Source: Typha latifolia
Taxonomy: Eukaryota; Streptophyta; Magnoliopsida; Poales; Typhaceae
Assembly: GCA_019914945.1 (NCBI GenBank)
Contig: CM034108.1
Span: 878,001 to 942,000, forward strand
Direction of reading: 5' to 3'
Length of the DNA: 64,000 nucleotides
Made by a program: the position numbers and the translations under genes. Numbering within the stretch: position 1 is the first letter of the stretch; every line of letters starts with the position of its first letter. The notes under the pieces are model-generated. The model saw nothing but the letters and a program-made list of their open reading frames with translations. It was not told the origin of the DNA and did not search any database. Shown here piece by piece: positions 8,498-18,871 of this stretch.

Positions 8498-10492
8498 TCA
8501 TCTTCCTCCTGAGATAGCAGATACAGTTGAAACAGAAGAGGGATAAGACATGAGACAATCATCGAAACCTTCGTTTTGAAGCAACGCCAGAACACTAAAG
8601 CTCAGATAAGTAGGCGATAACTCAGGAATTGGTGCATTGCCATCCAAGTATTGCATCACTTGGCGCATGGTAGGCCGAGCTGAAGGCAATGGATGTGAAC
8701 AAAGTAATCCAAGTTTTAATACCATCTGTGCCTCCTCCACCATGTAGACTTGTTCCAATCTTGAGTCTAATGTGTTAAGGATCGAGCCCTTACGCCAATT
8801 CTCCACCACCCAATCCACCAGAACTAGGTGTTCATCTTGTGCACTCTGCTCTACTGGCCTCCTTCCACAAGCAACTTCTAATATGAAAGCACCAAAGGCA
8901 AAAACATCAGTGAGAGCGGTTGCCTTGCCAGTTCTTGCAAGCTCTGGAGCGAGATAACCCATGGTTCCGACGACATGGGTGGTTTGCGGATCAGTTCCAT
9001 GATCATATAATCTAGCTAGACCAAAATCACCTAATCTACCATTCATCTCACTGTCTAGTAGAACATTGCTGGCCTTAATGTCTCTGTGAATCACAACTTG
9101 CTCCCACCCCTCGTGCAGATATAGAAGACCTGATGCCACCCCCTTGATGATCTGGAACCTCCTATCCCAGTCCAGAGATGGCTTAGTGCTGTCATACAAG
9201 TATTTGTCTAAGCTACAATTTGGCATGAAGTCGTAAACCAAGAGCAGTTCTCCTTTACGCCGGCAGTAACCCAGTAATTGCACTAGATTTCGATGGCGAA
9301 GGCGGCCCATGCTCACAATCTCTGCGACAAACTCCTTCATCCCTTGCCTTGACTCATGAGACACTTTCTTTACTGCAACCTCCAATTTTGAAGTGGGTAG
9401 CACTCCTTTGTAGACTCTTCCAAAACCTCCTATACCAAGTAGCTCTTTGTCCTTGAATCCATTGGTAGCTACGAACAGATCTTTGTACAAGAAGCGGTGA
9501 GGACCATATTCGACTTCCCAATCTTCAAGCAGCTCTGCGAATTTGACTCTTCTCCTCAGGAAGAAGAAAACAACAGCGACAATCACTAGTACAAAAGCAG
9601 ATGAAGCCAAAGGCAATGAAATATCCAAGGCCTTAGATCTTCCTTTAGGTCTTGTGCGAGGAAGGGAAGGTAATTTTGAGTAGTCGAGTTTTTGAGCAAT
9701 TCCATTCATCTTAAAGCTCCATCCAAGAACATAGTGAGCTGTCAGGACAGAACCAGTTGAAGAGGAGAATCCAACATACATGGTTTCCAACAACACATTT
9801 GAAAGATTGACAGTGGAAGACAACAAAGGCTTACTGGGTTTGGGAATTCCTATAGGAGATAAGGTGACATTTACTTGCATCTTTTCACCATCATAATCCA
9901 CCCATACTTGCATGGCTTTGCCACTGATAAGGGTCAAGTTATTAAACAAGCCAGTATCAGCAGCATAATAACCAGCTGTGTGTGAATTGTTGGATCTCAA
10001 GCTATTGATATCAATACCAACATGGTTATCATCAATATCATGGAACTCAGAGCTGTAAATCGTATCAAGTTCAACGGCGAATACATGATTTGTTAGGTTG
10101 CCGTTGTTGTTTATATTGAAAAGGCCTAAGTACTGGCTCGGCAAGGCATTAGAGAGGTCTGTGGTTCGAGAGATCAAGAAGGCAATTCCATGGCCACTAA
10201 GGTCCACATACTCGGAGAGGATGGCGAAAACAAAGGTAGTGGAGAAGGAGAAGATTTTACCATCCGAGGAGTTCCGAAATGTAAGAGAGGAAGGATGGAA
10301 AGCGTGGCCCTTCTTCTGCCTTGTGTCGTTGGTTAGCCTTAGGAGGCCATTGGATGTGATTGATGCTATGCCATCAAGCTTCAGGTTTGCACCAGGAAAG
10401 CCATTGAAGAATAATTCATCTTCACTTGCAGAGACTGCAAGAGTTAGGAGGAGTATTTGGAGGAAGAAGATGGCCCAAGTCCTGAGGAGCAT
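8498..10492 (-). CDS. L-type lectin-domain receptor-like kinase (LecRK-IV / SIT2-like), intact paralog
   Basis: A single-exon gene of 664 aa when begun at the ATG at 10492. An in-frame ATG 10 codons upstream (10522) exists, but the later one aligns with the start of both paralogs and leaves a normal signal peptide, so I prefer it. The order is signal peptide, legume lectin domain with ELD and D..NHVGID, transmembrane helix, kinase with [30 protein letters not shown] and GTMGYLAPE. It is a close tandem duplicate of 3910-5904: same length, nearly identical from mid-lectin to juxtamembrane, but clearly more different in the first half of the lectin domain. That is where ligand specificity could have diverged. 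An unusual Cys replaces Gly in the MPNCSLDKYLYD segment. Likely a functional membrane receptor; ligand unknown. Confidence 0.93.
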   Translation of the reverse strand: MLLRTWAIFFLQILLLTLAVSASEDELFFNGFPGANLKLDGIASITSNGLLRLTNDTRQKKGHAFHPSSLTFRNSSDGKIFSFSTTFVFAILSEYVDLSGHGIAFLISRTTDLSNALPSQYLGLFNINNNGNLTNHVFAVELDTIYSSEFHDIDDNHVGIDINSLRSNNSHTAGYYAADTGLFNNLTLISGKAMQVWVDYDGEKMQVNVTLSPIGIPKPSKPLLSSTVNLSNVLLETMYVGFSSSTGSVLTAHYVLGWSFKMNGIAQKLDYSKLPSLPRTRPKGRSKALDISLPLASSAFVLVIVAVVFFFLRRRVKFAELLEDWEVEYGPHRFLYKDLFVATNGFKDKELLGIGGFGRVYKGVLPTSKLEVAVKKVSHESRQGMKEFVAEIVSMGRLRHRNLVQLLGYCRRKGELLLVYDFMPNCSLDKYLYDSTKPSLDWDRRFQIIKGVASGLLYLHEGWEQVVIHRDIKASNVLLDSEMNGRLGDFGLARLYDHGTDPQTTHVVGTMGYLAPELARTGKATALTDVFAFGAFILEVACGRRPVEQSAQDEHLVLVDWVVENWRKGSILNTLDSRLEQVYMVEEAQMVLKLGLLCSHPLPSARPTMRQVMQYLDGNAPIPELSPTYLSFSVLALLQNEGFDDCLMSYPSSVSTVSAISGGR

Positions 10493-12375
10493 TGCTATAA
10501 GGGAACCTTTCAAGAGAAACACAGAGACAAGTTCCCTTTATAACTTAAAAGCAAGCTTTCAGACTTCGATGGATCAAACTTTAATTCAGTGAAAACAATG
10601 AAAAGGAATGAGAACGTGGGGCGACTAATGGACTTTCAATCTTGATGGCTCGATCTTGTTTTTAGTAGGTGATCGACTTGAAGCGCCAAGACTTTAGGAC
10701 AAAGAAAAATCTACAAGTCTACAATCTGAACAATTTTTTATTCCCTGGACCAGCCCAAGAAAAAGACAGCACTGAAGCTTCGATGAAAATAATTGAAAGA
10801 GGTCAAATACGGCGTAGACAATCCTGTGATCTAGAAAGAATATTAATCAACTTCATTGCTTAGTTGCAATGAGCACTAGCTCGGATGGGTAAGGAGTTTC
10901 TTGACATACAAATGCTCCTTATTAGCTCAAATCTCAAAGATGCTTCTCAAACCTATTCCACGATGTAGGAATTATTCATCAATCATGAAGTCTTCTTAAA
11001 ATAATAGCGATAGTCTCTTTTCTTACGGGAAAAATCACATCACCGAGTTGTGACAATGGATAGAGAAAGGATTCCTAACACGATATATCGTAGATTAAAA
11101 TAATCCAGCGGCAGTGACAGAATTTAGTCATATGCAGATAAGTTCACACTCTTAGTTACTTATGGAATTTTAAAAAAAGTAATTATGGTATAAATCTCAT
11201 TATCGTAGATTATAATAACTAAAGAATGACTTAGACTTATACTAGTATAATAATTATTATTTCTTTCTTCTTTCACTTCATACATCCAAATTGTTTTAGT
11301 TTAATAGCAACAAATTACTACTTTCTCTCTTTAAGAGTATTTTGTCTATTGGATTAAAATTTCACCAATTTTTAATATAATAATATTACTTATTTTTATT
11401 ACTTTAACATTAACTTTATATCACATATAGGGTTAGTCAAAAAAGTTTGCAGCCTCGTGAGGCTTGTAAACTCGCTCTAATTCTAAATGAGCCGAGCTTG
11501 TTTTCTTTAACTCAAAAATTTAACTGGTCCAATCAGAGCTAGAGTCAACTCAATATGTATATATATATATAGTTCTGCTTATATATCTAAAATTATTCTA
11601 GCACATAGTTGGTTAAAATACTTTTATCCTTACCCAAGGCAATATTATGTTGTATTTTAGATATGAGCCACTCTGAGCTGACCTAAGCCAACTCGGTACT
11701 TGTGCAAGCCGAGTCGAGCCCCTATTAGCTAGCTCGTCTCAAGCTCAGCCGATCTAGAGCATTCTCCATCATATAAATGTTTTCATTATTTAATTGTTTA
11801 AAATGACTGATGAAAGACGCATTCATAAGCCATAATGCCTACTAATCAAAACCTCATATACTTCAACCATGTAATATTATTAACAAGATATGTACAACTA
11901 TCACAAATCTTGCCCCAGGAAGAACTTGCAAAGACAAAATTAAGTTAAAAAACAAGTTCAATGATTGAGCAAGAATTCCTAATTAGGCACAAGCACAACA
12001 AATATGGAGTTTCTCTGTTCTAAATTTTTGAAGATACATCCTATACAAAGAAATGAAATTAATGGTCATGGCAGCATAGCCTTCGAGTTCTATGTAGACC
12101 CACTAATTATCCAACTAGTCAACCAAAAACACTCTTCTGTCGTATGAACTTCCTTGCAGTCAGATACTGGTTGATGGCCTAGTTGACTAAGAGTACTTTC
12201 CTCGATCTATACGCTGGTCAAGCTCAGTGTTTCATCAATCATGAACCCAATTCACTTTTCTGTAGATAGGTTGTGGGTAGATACTTAATAAGATGGCAAA
12301 GTTAATTACAACAAGGCTTTGAACAACAGGAACAATCTTCCGAAGATCATATCTCCTACCTTAATATCCTAACTA
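10493..12375. other. Intergenic DNA between LecRK-2 and the broken LecRK-3
   Basis: No gene is visible. It includes the LecRK-2 promoter side and a stretch at about 11440-11765 rich in AGCTCG and GAGCCGAG words that may be a degraded DNA element, without clear termini. A short AT microsatellite lies at about 11556-11571. Confidence 0.4.
10870..10930 (+). repeat. SINE-like segment, copy 3
   Basis: It contains AGTTTCTTGACATACAAATG and CCTTATTAGCTCAAAT, parallel to copies at 375-455 and 6345-6440 but with a more decayed B-box-like part. It lies about 380 bp upstream of the LecRK-2 start, matching the spacing seen for LecRK-1. Confidence 0.33.
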
Positions 12376-14354
12376 TCATATGCCCCCCGAAAGATCAGAT
12401 CCAGTTGCCACCGAGGAGGGAAATGATGTAAGATTGCAAATGAAATTATCATTTTGAGGCAATACCAGACTGCTAAAGCTCTGGTAAGCTGGTGATAATT
12501 CAGGAAGCTGCATTCCACCATCCAGGTATTGCATCACCTGGCGAATGCTGGGCCTAGACGTGGGCAGTGGATGCGAACAAAGCAGTCCAAGCTTCAGCAC
12601 CATCTTTACCTCTTCCAGCACATATTCTTCTCTCAACCTTGGGTCCATTGTGTTGACAAGTGAACCCCCTCGCCAGTTCTCTAACACCCAATCCAATAAA
12701 ACAAGGGGTTCACCCTGTGCAGTTGGCTCTACTGGCCTTCTTCCACAGGCAACCTCCAAGATGAAAGCACCGAAGGCAAACACATCAGTGCCAGTACTGG
12801 CCTTGCCAGTCCTCGCAAGCTCTGGAGCGAGATAACCTATGGTTCCGACAAATCGGGTAGTCTGGGGATTGGTTCCGTGATCATATAATCTAGCTAGAAC
12901 ATTGCTTGCCATTCATTTCACTGTCTAACAGTTCATTGCTTGCCTTAATGTCTCGGTGAATGACAACTTGTTCCCAGTTTTCATGGAGATAAAGAAGACT
13001 TGACGCCACTCCTTTGATGATTCGGAACCTCAGATCCCAGGCAAGAGTGGGTTTATCTTGATCATACAAGTACATGTCAAGGCTACGATTGGGCATAAAA
13101 TCATAGACCCAAGAGTAGCTCTCCTTTTCGCCTGCAGTAGCCCAATAGCTGCACAAGGTTCCGATGACGAAGGCGACCGATGCTCACGATCTCAGCTACA
13201 AACTCTTTCATCCCCTGTCTTGATTCGTGAGAGACCCTCTTCACCGCGACCTCCCTTTTAGATGTGGGCAGCACTCCTCTGTAAACCTTCCCAAAGCCTC
13301 CTACACCAAGAAGCTCGCTGTCATTAAATCCATTGGTGGCTCTGCATAACTCCTTATATGAAAATCGGTGACTCTCATAGATGACCTCCCAATCATCTTG
13401 TAGCTCTTCATATTTGAAACTCCTCCTCATGGTGAAGAGAAGAGTGAAAACCATCATTAGCACAAAAGCAAACAAAGATGAAGGCAACCAAATTTCCAAA
13501 GTATTTGGTCTGTCTTTTGACCTTGCACGAGGGAGTGAAGGTAACTTTGAATAATCAAGTGATTCAGCTATTCCATTCATCTTAAAGCTCCAACCAAGAA
13601 TGTAGTGTGATGTCAAGACAGAACCTGTTGAAGAGGAGAAGCCAATATACATGGTTTCGAACAACACAGTTGAAAGATTGACGGTGGAAGACAATAGAGG
13701 CCTTTTAGGTTTTGAAATCCCGATAGGAGATATGGTGACATTTATCTGCATCTTTTCACCATCATAGTCCACCCATACTTTCTTGGCTGGGCCACTGGTA
13801 AGGCTCAAGGTTTTAAACAAGCCAGTATCATCAGCATAATAGCCAGCAGTATGAGACTTGTTGGATTTCAAGATATTGATGTCAATTCCAACATGGTTAT
13901 CATCAATATCCTGGAACTCAGAACTATAAATTGTATCGAGTTCAATGGCAAATATATGGTTTGTTGTGTTGCCATTGTTTTCTATATTGAGAAGGCCCAG
14001 GTATTGGCTTGGCAAGGAATTGGAGAGATTTAAGGATGGAGAGATCAAGAAGACAATTCCATGCCCACTAAGGTCATAAAACTCAGATATGATTCCAAAC
14101 ATGAAAGTGGTGGAAAATGTGAAGATGTTACCATTAGAAGAGTTCCGGAAGTGAAGAGGGGATGGATGAAAGGCGTGGCCTTTCATTTGACTCGTGTTGT
14201 TTGTTATCCTTAGGAGGCCATCTGATGTAATTGATGCTATCCCATCAAGGGTGAGGTTAGCACCAGTGAACCCATTGAACGTAAATTCGCCTCCACTTAT
14301 AGGGACTACAGGATGTAGTAGGAGAAGAAGGAAAGCAAAAATAATAAGAAGCAT
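12376..14354 (-). pseudogene. LecRK-3: full-length paralog broken by a 1-bp insertion and loss of DFG
   Basis: From the ATG at 14354 the frame encodes a signal peptide, a complete lectin domain, a transmembrane helix and the kinase N-lobe (GVGGFGKVYRG, VAVKR), then runs into a stop at 13101. Relative to the paralogs there is one extra C in the CCC run at 13108-13110. After that shift the next frame continues with [15 protein letters not shown] to HRDIKASN. A second lesion at about 12898-12908 replaces 18 bases that encode the region around DFG with 10 other bases. The rest of the kinase ([17 protein letters not shown] to the end) is then open in a third frame to the stop at 12376. It is most likely a pseudogene. 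A truncated protein with lectin and N-lobe could still be made, as in some kinase-less LecRKs. Confidence 0.88.
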
Positions 14355-17300
14355 AGCTAAAACCCTTCAAACTGAAAGAATCTTAAAGAATAAAAGTGGT
14401 GAAAAACAGTCAAAGATCCATTCAGAATTCTAGACTTCCATATTTGGATGGAGAGGAGAGGTATTGATTCCAAATGTAGGAACAAAATCATGAGAAATGG
14501 ACACACTATTCAGTGTATTATGAACCTGCAAAGTTCAATCTTAACCGCTTTGATATCTGCTGCAGTAGATGAGCTAATCTAAAACCCAGACCTCGAGGAT
14601 AGGAACAATAGTTGATCCCTGAGGAGGTACTGCTCCGACATTTCACTGCAAGCCAACTCTAAAAATAAAAGATTATGACAACCGATGGATCAGTCTACAA
14701 CAAAATTAAGGGCCTAATAGAAAGAAATTGAGGTCTATAATCTTGTCAACTTAATATATGTTAACTCTAGTCATGGCTGGTCGAGTTGTAACAAGGGAAA
14801 GCGAAAGGAGTCCATATATAACATTGCACTTCATAAAATAAGATGACCAGAAATTGACCTAAAATTAAATATAGAGAGGATCAGGTCATCCCGCACGCAT
14901 TACCTGCTTCTAAGAAAATTTCTTGCCTTAAGAAATCCAACTAAGATAAGTCTTTCCATTTTATAAACATTTCTGAGAGTTATAACATAAAGATGAGAAC
15001 ATCCAGTAGAGTTTAGAATAGTTGCTCGTGCTATCTGTATTGTCATTTTTGTCCCATCAAGAGCCTGTTTTCAGCATTAATGTGAATGGCAATGAACGGC
15101 TTCATTAGGCATACTATCTACAGGTCAAAGCCATAACATTACTGAGAATTATATGTTCTAAAATAGATTTATGCCCATGAAGAAAAGGAAGATGTCAAAT
15201 TAAGCAAAAGAAAAGTATGAAACATTCAGCCAGAATTTCTAATTAGCCATCAAATACATAATGGTATTCATTGTTCCATAGATGCCATCATCTTTGTGAA
15301 TATGTAGCATAATAATATGAGAGAGACACAAATTACCCAAGAGAACCAGAAGCCAAGAGAATACTCGATTAGAGGTGCCACTCAATAGCAAAGAATGTGT
15401 TATTTACCAAATCAAGTAATTAATCATGCTAGTCATGAGGGCATTTATTGCAACACCTGAATGACTTGAACAAAGTTTTGCACAAATTACCTGTCTGCTC
15501 TGCAAGCATGTCCATCAATGTCTAGAAGATTTGCTATGGTACCATGAGGTTGATGAGCGTTTACATTCTTATAGCATCAAAATGTAGAGGTACCTACAAA
15601 AATAATAGAAAAAGAAAAGCACTCATAAAACAGATGAATTACTCTAATAGAAGAAGAACATCCTTACAGTTAAAACAATGTGTAGCAGACAGTGAAAATA
15701 ATAGACCTATATGGCTAAATTTGATATAGTTTTTGAACCAGTTGGTTAGAGCTCAGACAAACGCTAACAGGATTTTCTTGCTTTACCTTATTTGAAGCGT
15801 CTTAACTTTCTTCGATGAGATCCCGAATGTTTATTATAATTGCACTAGATAATCTTAACTCTTCAGACAACCTAGCATAGCCAGAAAACTTCGACACCCC
15901 CCACAAGAAATTGTACAAAGGCTTGATTTCAAAGTAAATTCTCAGAACGAAGGACACAACTTCAGAAGATTCAGATAGGAAACAAGTATGGACATATGTG
16001 ACAGTATAAAACACGACAAGATGCAAGGGATCCAAGACACATCTTATCCTCAATGATATAACTCAATAGAATCCAATATGCATGCTACAATATATCCAAT
16101 TCTGCATTCATCCATGAGATGGCAGTATAAATGACTTCTGTAACGGATGCTCGGGAAAGAGGAAAAAAAAATAGCAGCCTCACAATTTAGACATATATCC
16201 ACGCCCTCACTTTTACATTATAATTTATTACATTTAGCAAAATTCCATTCCGTTCTCATTAGCGCATTTCCTCATACCACTAAAATGCAGGATATCAATC
16301 GTCCCATTGCATGATAGCAAAACGAAAGTTGTAAATAATACAGTACTTCCCCTAGTTCCTAAATCCTTGTCGACATTTTCTAAGCCTTAAAGAGGCAAAT
16401 ATAGCACTATATGAGATCAATGTGACTCACTCGATGCTGTGTTATAATTAAATAAATATGTAGACAGAGTGACGAACGAGAGAGAAAAGAGAACGAACTG
16501 TTGCTTATGGAGAAGACAGCGAGACGAAGGGCCCATAAATCGAGAACTCAAGCTAATGGTCATATCTCTCTTTCTCCTCACAACCGATTCGTCGAACAGG
16601 TGATAGGCGCAAAAGAGAGATTTGATCTAACGGCTTCCAAGTGGCTACCTTCGGTTTAATCACAGCCGTCCCTTCCACCCACCTGGCGGCCTTCACGGTG
16701 GATCCTTTGCCCGCTCAATCTGATGGACGGTTGAGATGGTCACCAGAGAGGAACCATGTAACTTTTCCGTGTAACCGAATCCGATCGGTCCATTTAAATT
16801 TTCCGAATTCCTAATCATGAGATTGATGCACGATAAAGCTAAAGTACACGTGGCTACATGCCAAAGAACCCCCCCAAAAAAATTCAAAAAAAATGTCAAA
16901 TTGTCCACGTGGACTTTTGAATCGTAATCATGAAATTTTGGCTCGAAAATCCCCATAACATATACGACAATAATTTTTTGTACCATAATTTGGACCCAAA
17001 GTGGATCAATAATTCATGAATAGCAATTAGATGTGCTCCCAATTATTCGATGTTATGGTGGTAGAATGAGACGTGTCAACCTAAAACCAATGGCTCGAGT
17101 CCCCATTCCACAGCCCAAAAGGCTAAACGACACACGTGGAAAGGGCGGGAGATCATAGCTGCTTACCAACACTAAGCTGCCCAAATTAGTGGTCAAAGTT
17201 TTATTGTGGATCGACTACATTACAAATACATGGCTACCCCACACCATTTTGTACTAAATAGTATGACTATGGTTTGTCTCCATACGTATCTCACTCAATT

Positions 17301-17726
17301 AAACTTATCTTTTTCCATATTTATATCATGTTAGTTCAAACATTATTTAGAAGTAATCTAAACAATCTACTATAAATGCTATTAGTTTGGTTCTTCTTTG
17401 GATTTATATAGCATTGTCTTATGTCCTCCAAAATTGAAAAGGCCCCATGGAACAGCCCTACCCACATGGATCTTCCTAAAAAGCAGTCAATGGATCCAAT
17501 AGCTTCAATCTAGGACAACTCCTCAATCAATCATGGAAGATGGATGGATCTTTCTGCATCTGGACAGTGGGGGAAAAATATATCAACTCTTAATTTCCAG
17601 CCAAAAAGTTTGGGATTTTTCACTTTTGTTGTGAAAGATAACAGTGGTTGGAAGTGGACTGCAGCACTTTTGGCAGTCCTTGATTAGATCCAGAACAGTT
17701 AAAACGTTTCCTAGCTACTTGAAAGA

Positions 17727-17760
<34 letters not shown>

Positions 17761-18342
17761 AAAGATATAATTAAACTAAAAATAGTAATAGGTGCTACCT
17801 AGTAGACATCAATGAAAAGGTTCATCAATGCCCTTAAGTCTTGACCTATATATCACTCACTCGGAGTGGAAAGAGGAGCAGAAAACGGGATAGATGGGAA
17901 GGATGAACAAGTTCCTTTCTAAGAAACTACATCTCTGAGTACACATGTGGGATTAATTCCACACCTCCCCAAATCGTCCTGCCAATCTATGATTTGCTTG
18001 CAATGTGGAGTCTGAGATCACTGCAGGCTTTTTAATCTTATACATTGATAGGACTTTTCATGGCTTGTACTACCTTTGTCGCATGCTATTGTCTGTACCT
18101 TGAAGGTATTATAATTCACTCTTCCATCTACATTAGCTGATGTACAATTGCAATCAATATTTCAGCTAATAAACTTTTGCTTTACATTATGTCACAGAAG
18201 CATTACAATTCGCACCCAAAAAAAGGGAACAGAGCAGGGATCAAAAACACAAAGAAGAGATCAAAAGAATCTCACATTCCCAAACTATATATATATATAT
18301 CTATGCACAAAAATCCATATGGGTATCGGTTCTCATTGTGGG
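14355..18342. other. Long intergenic region between the LecRK array and EPFL2-like gene
   Basis: No coding exon is recognised on either strand. Frames such as 15544-15729 or 16693-16986 have no family resemblance. ACGT-core words occur at about 16848 (CACGTGG), 16907 (CCACGTGG) and 17133 (CACGTGG), possible ABRE/G-boxes. A microsatellite of AT repeats followed by (TTAG) repeats lies at about 17728-17760. Sequence 18285-18300 is a short AT repeat in the 3' flank of the next gene. Confidence 0.4.
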
Positions 18343-18871
18343 CTATGGATCAAAGATCAAATTCCCACACTTGCATTTCCAGCTCAAAGGCTTGTAATTG
18401 GAGTGGTCATCAACTCGGTAAGCCAGTGTTGCAAAGATGTGCTTGACTCCAATCCTCAGTTGAGGAACTATGGGCACCTGAACTGCCTCACAATGCCCAC
18501 ATGACATGCATCTCCCTTCACATCTTGGTGGCCTTGATCCTATCAGTGCTCTCACTGCAATCTTATCTCCTCTGTCCTGCTTCCAATCAACCCATCACCC
18601 AGTAAAACAACTGAGACTACCAAAAACAAGCCTTTTGAAGGAATTTGGAAGATTTGAATTAGAAAAAAGGGCTCACCTTGGCAAGCTCTAGTAGAGGAAG
18701 CAGCGATCTCCCTGCAATAGGACACAATACTTTATATAGAACTCAGAAGGAGAGAGATGGTGGTTGGCTGAAACTTGAAACCGTCTTACCTCCAGATGAA
18801 TAAACTACTTGAGTGGAGCTCAGGAGGAGAAGCATGGAGAATGTGTTGATGCATTTTAATAAATGGCCCAT
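18343..18871 (-). CDS. EPFL2: EPIDERMAL PATTERNING FACTOR-like secreted peptide (EPFL2-like)
   Basis: Three exons by my reading: 18871-18790, 18711-18677 (only 35 nt) and 18576-18343. Donors are GTAAGA and GTGAGC, acceptors are TTGCAG and AAGCAG, and phases add up to 116 aa. The N-terminus has a hydrophobic signal peptide (about residues 8-25, with LLLLSS). The mature end has the family core RPPRCEGRCMSCGHCEAVQV and then WKCKCG, with six cysteines at 58, 62, 65, 68, 107 and 109 and a 38-residue loop between the fourth and fifth. EPFL peptides are secreted ligands of ERECTA-family receptor kinases; EPFL2 acts in leaf-margin and organ patterning. The motif GHCEA and NYKPLSWKCKCG fit EPFL2 better than EPFL1 or the EPF1/2 group. 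The exon joins are inferred; family membership is firm. Confidence 0.85.

Noticed and set aside
10493..10522. Upstream ATG of LecRK-2
   Set aside because: The extra ten residues are absent in the paralogs, where the same DNA is not in frame.
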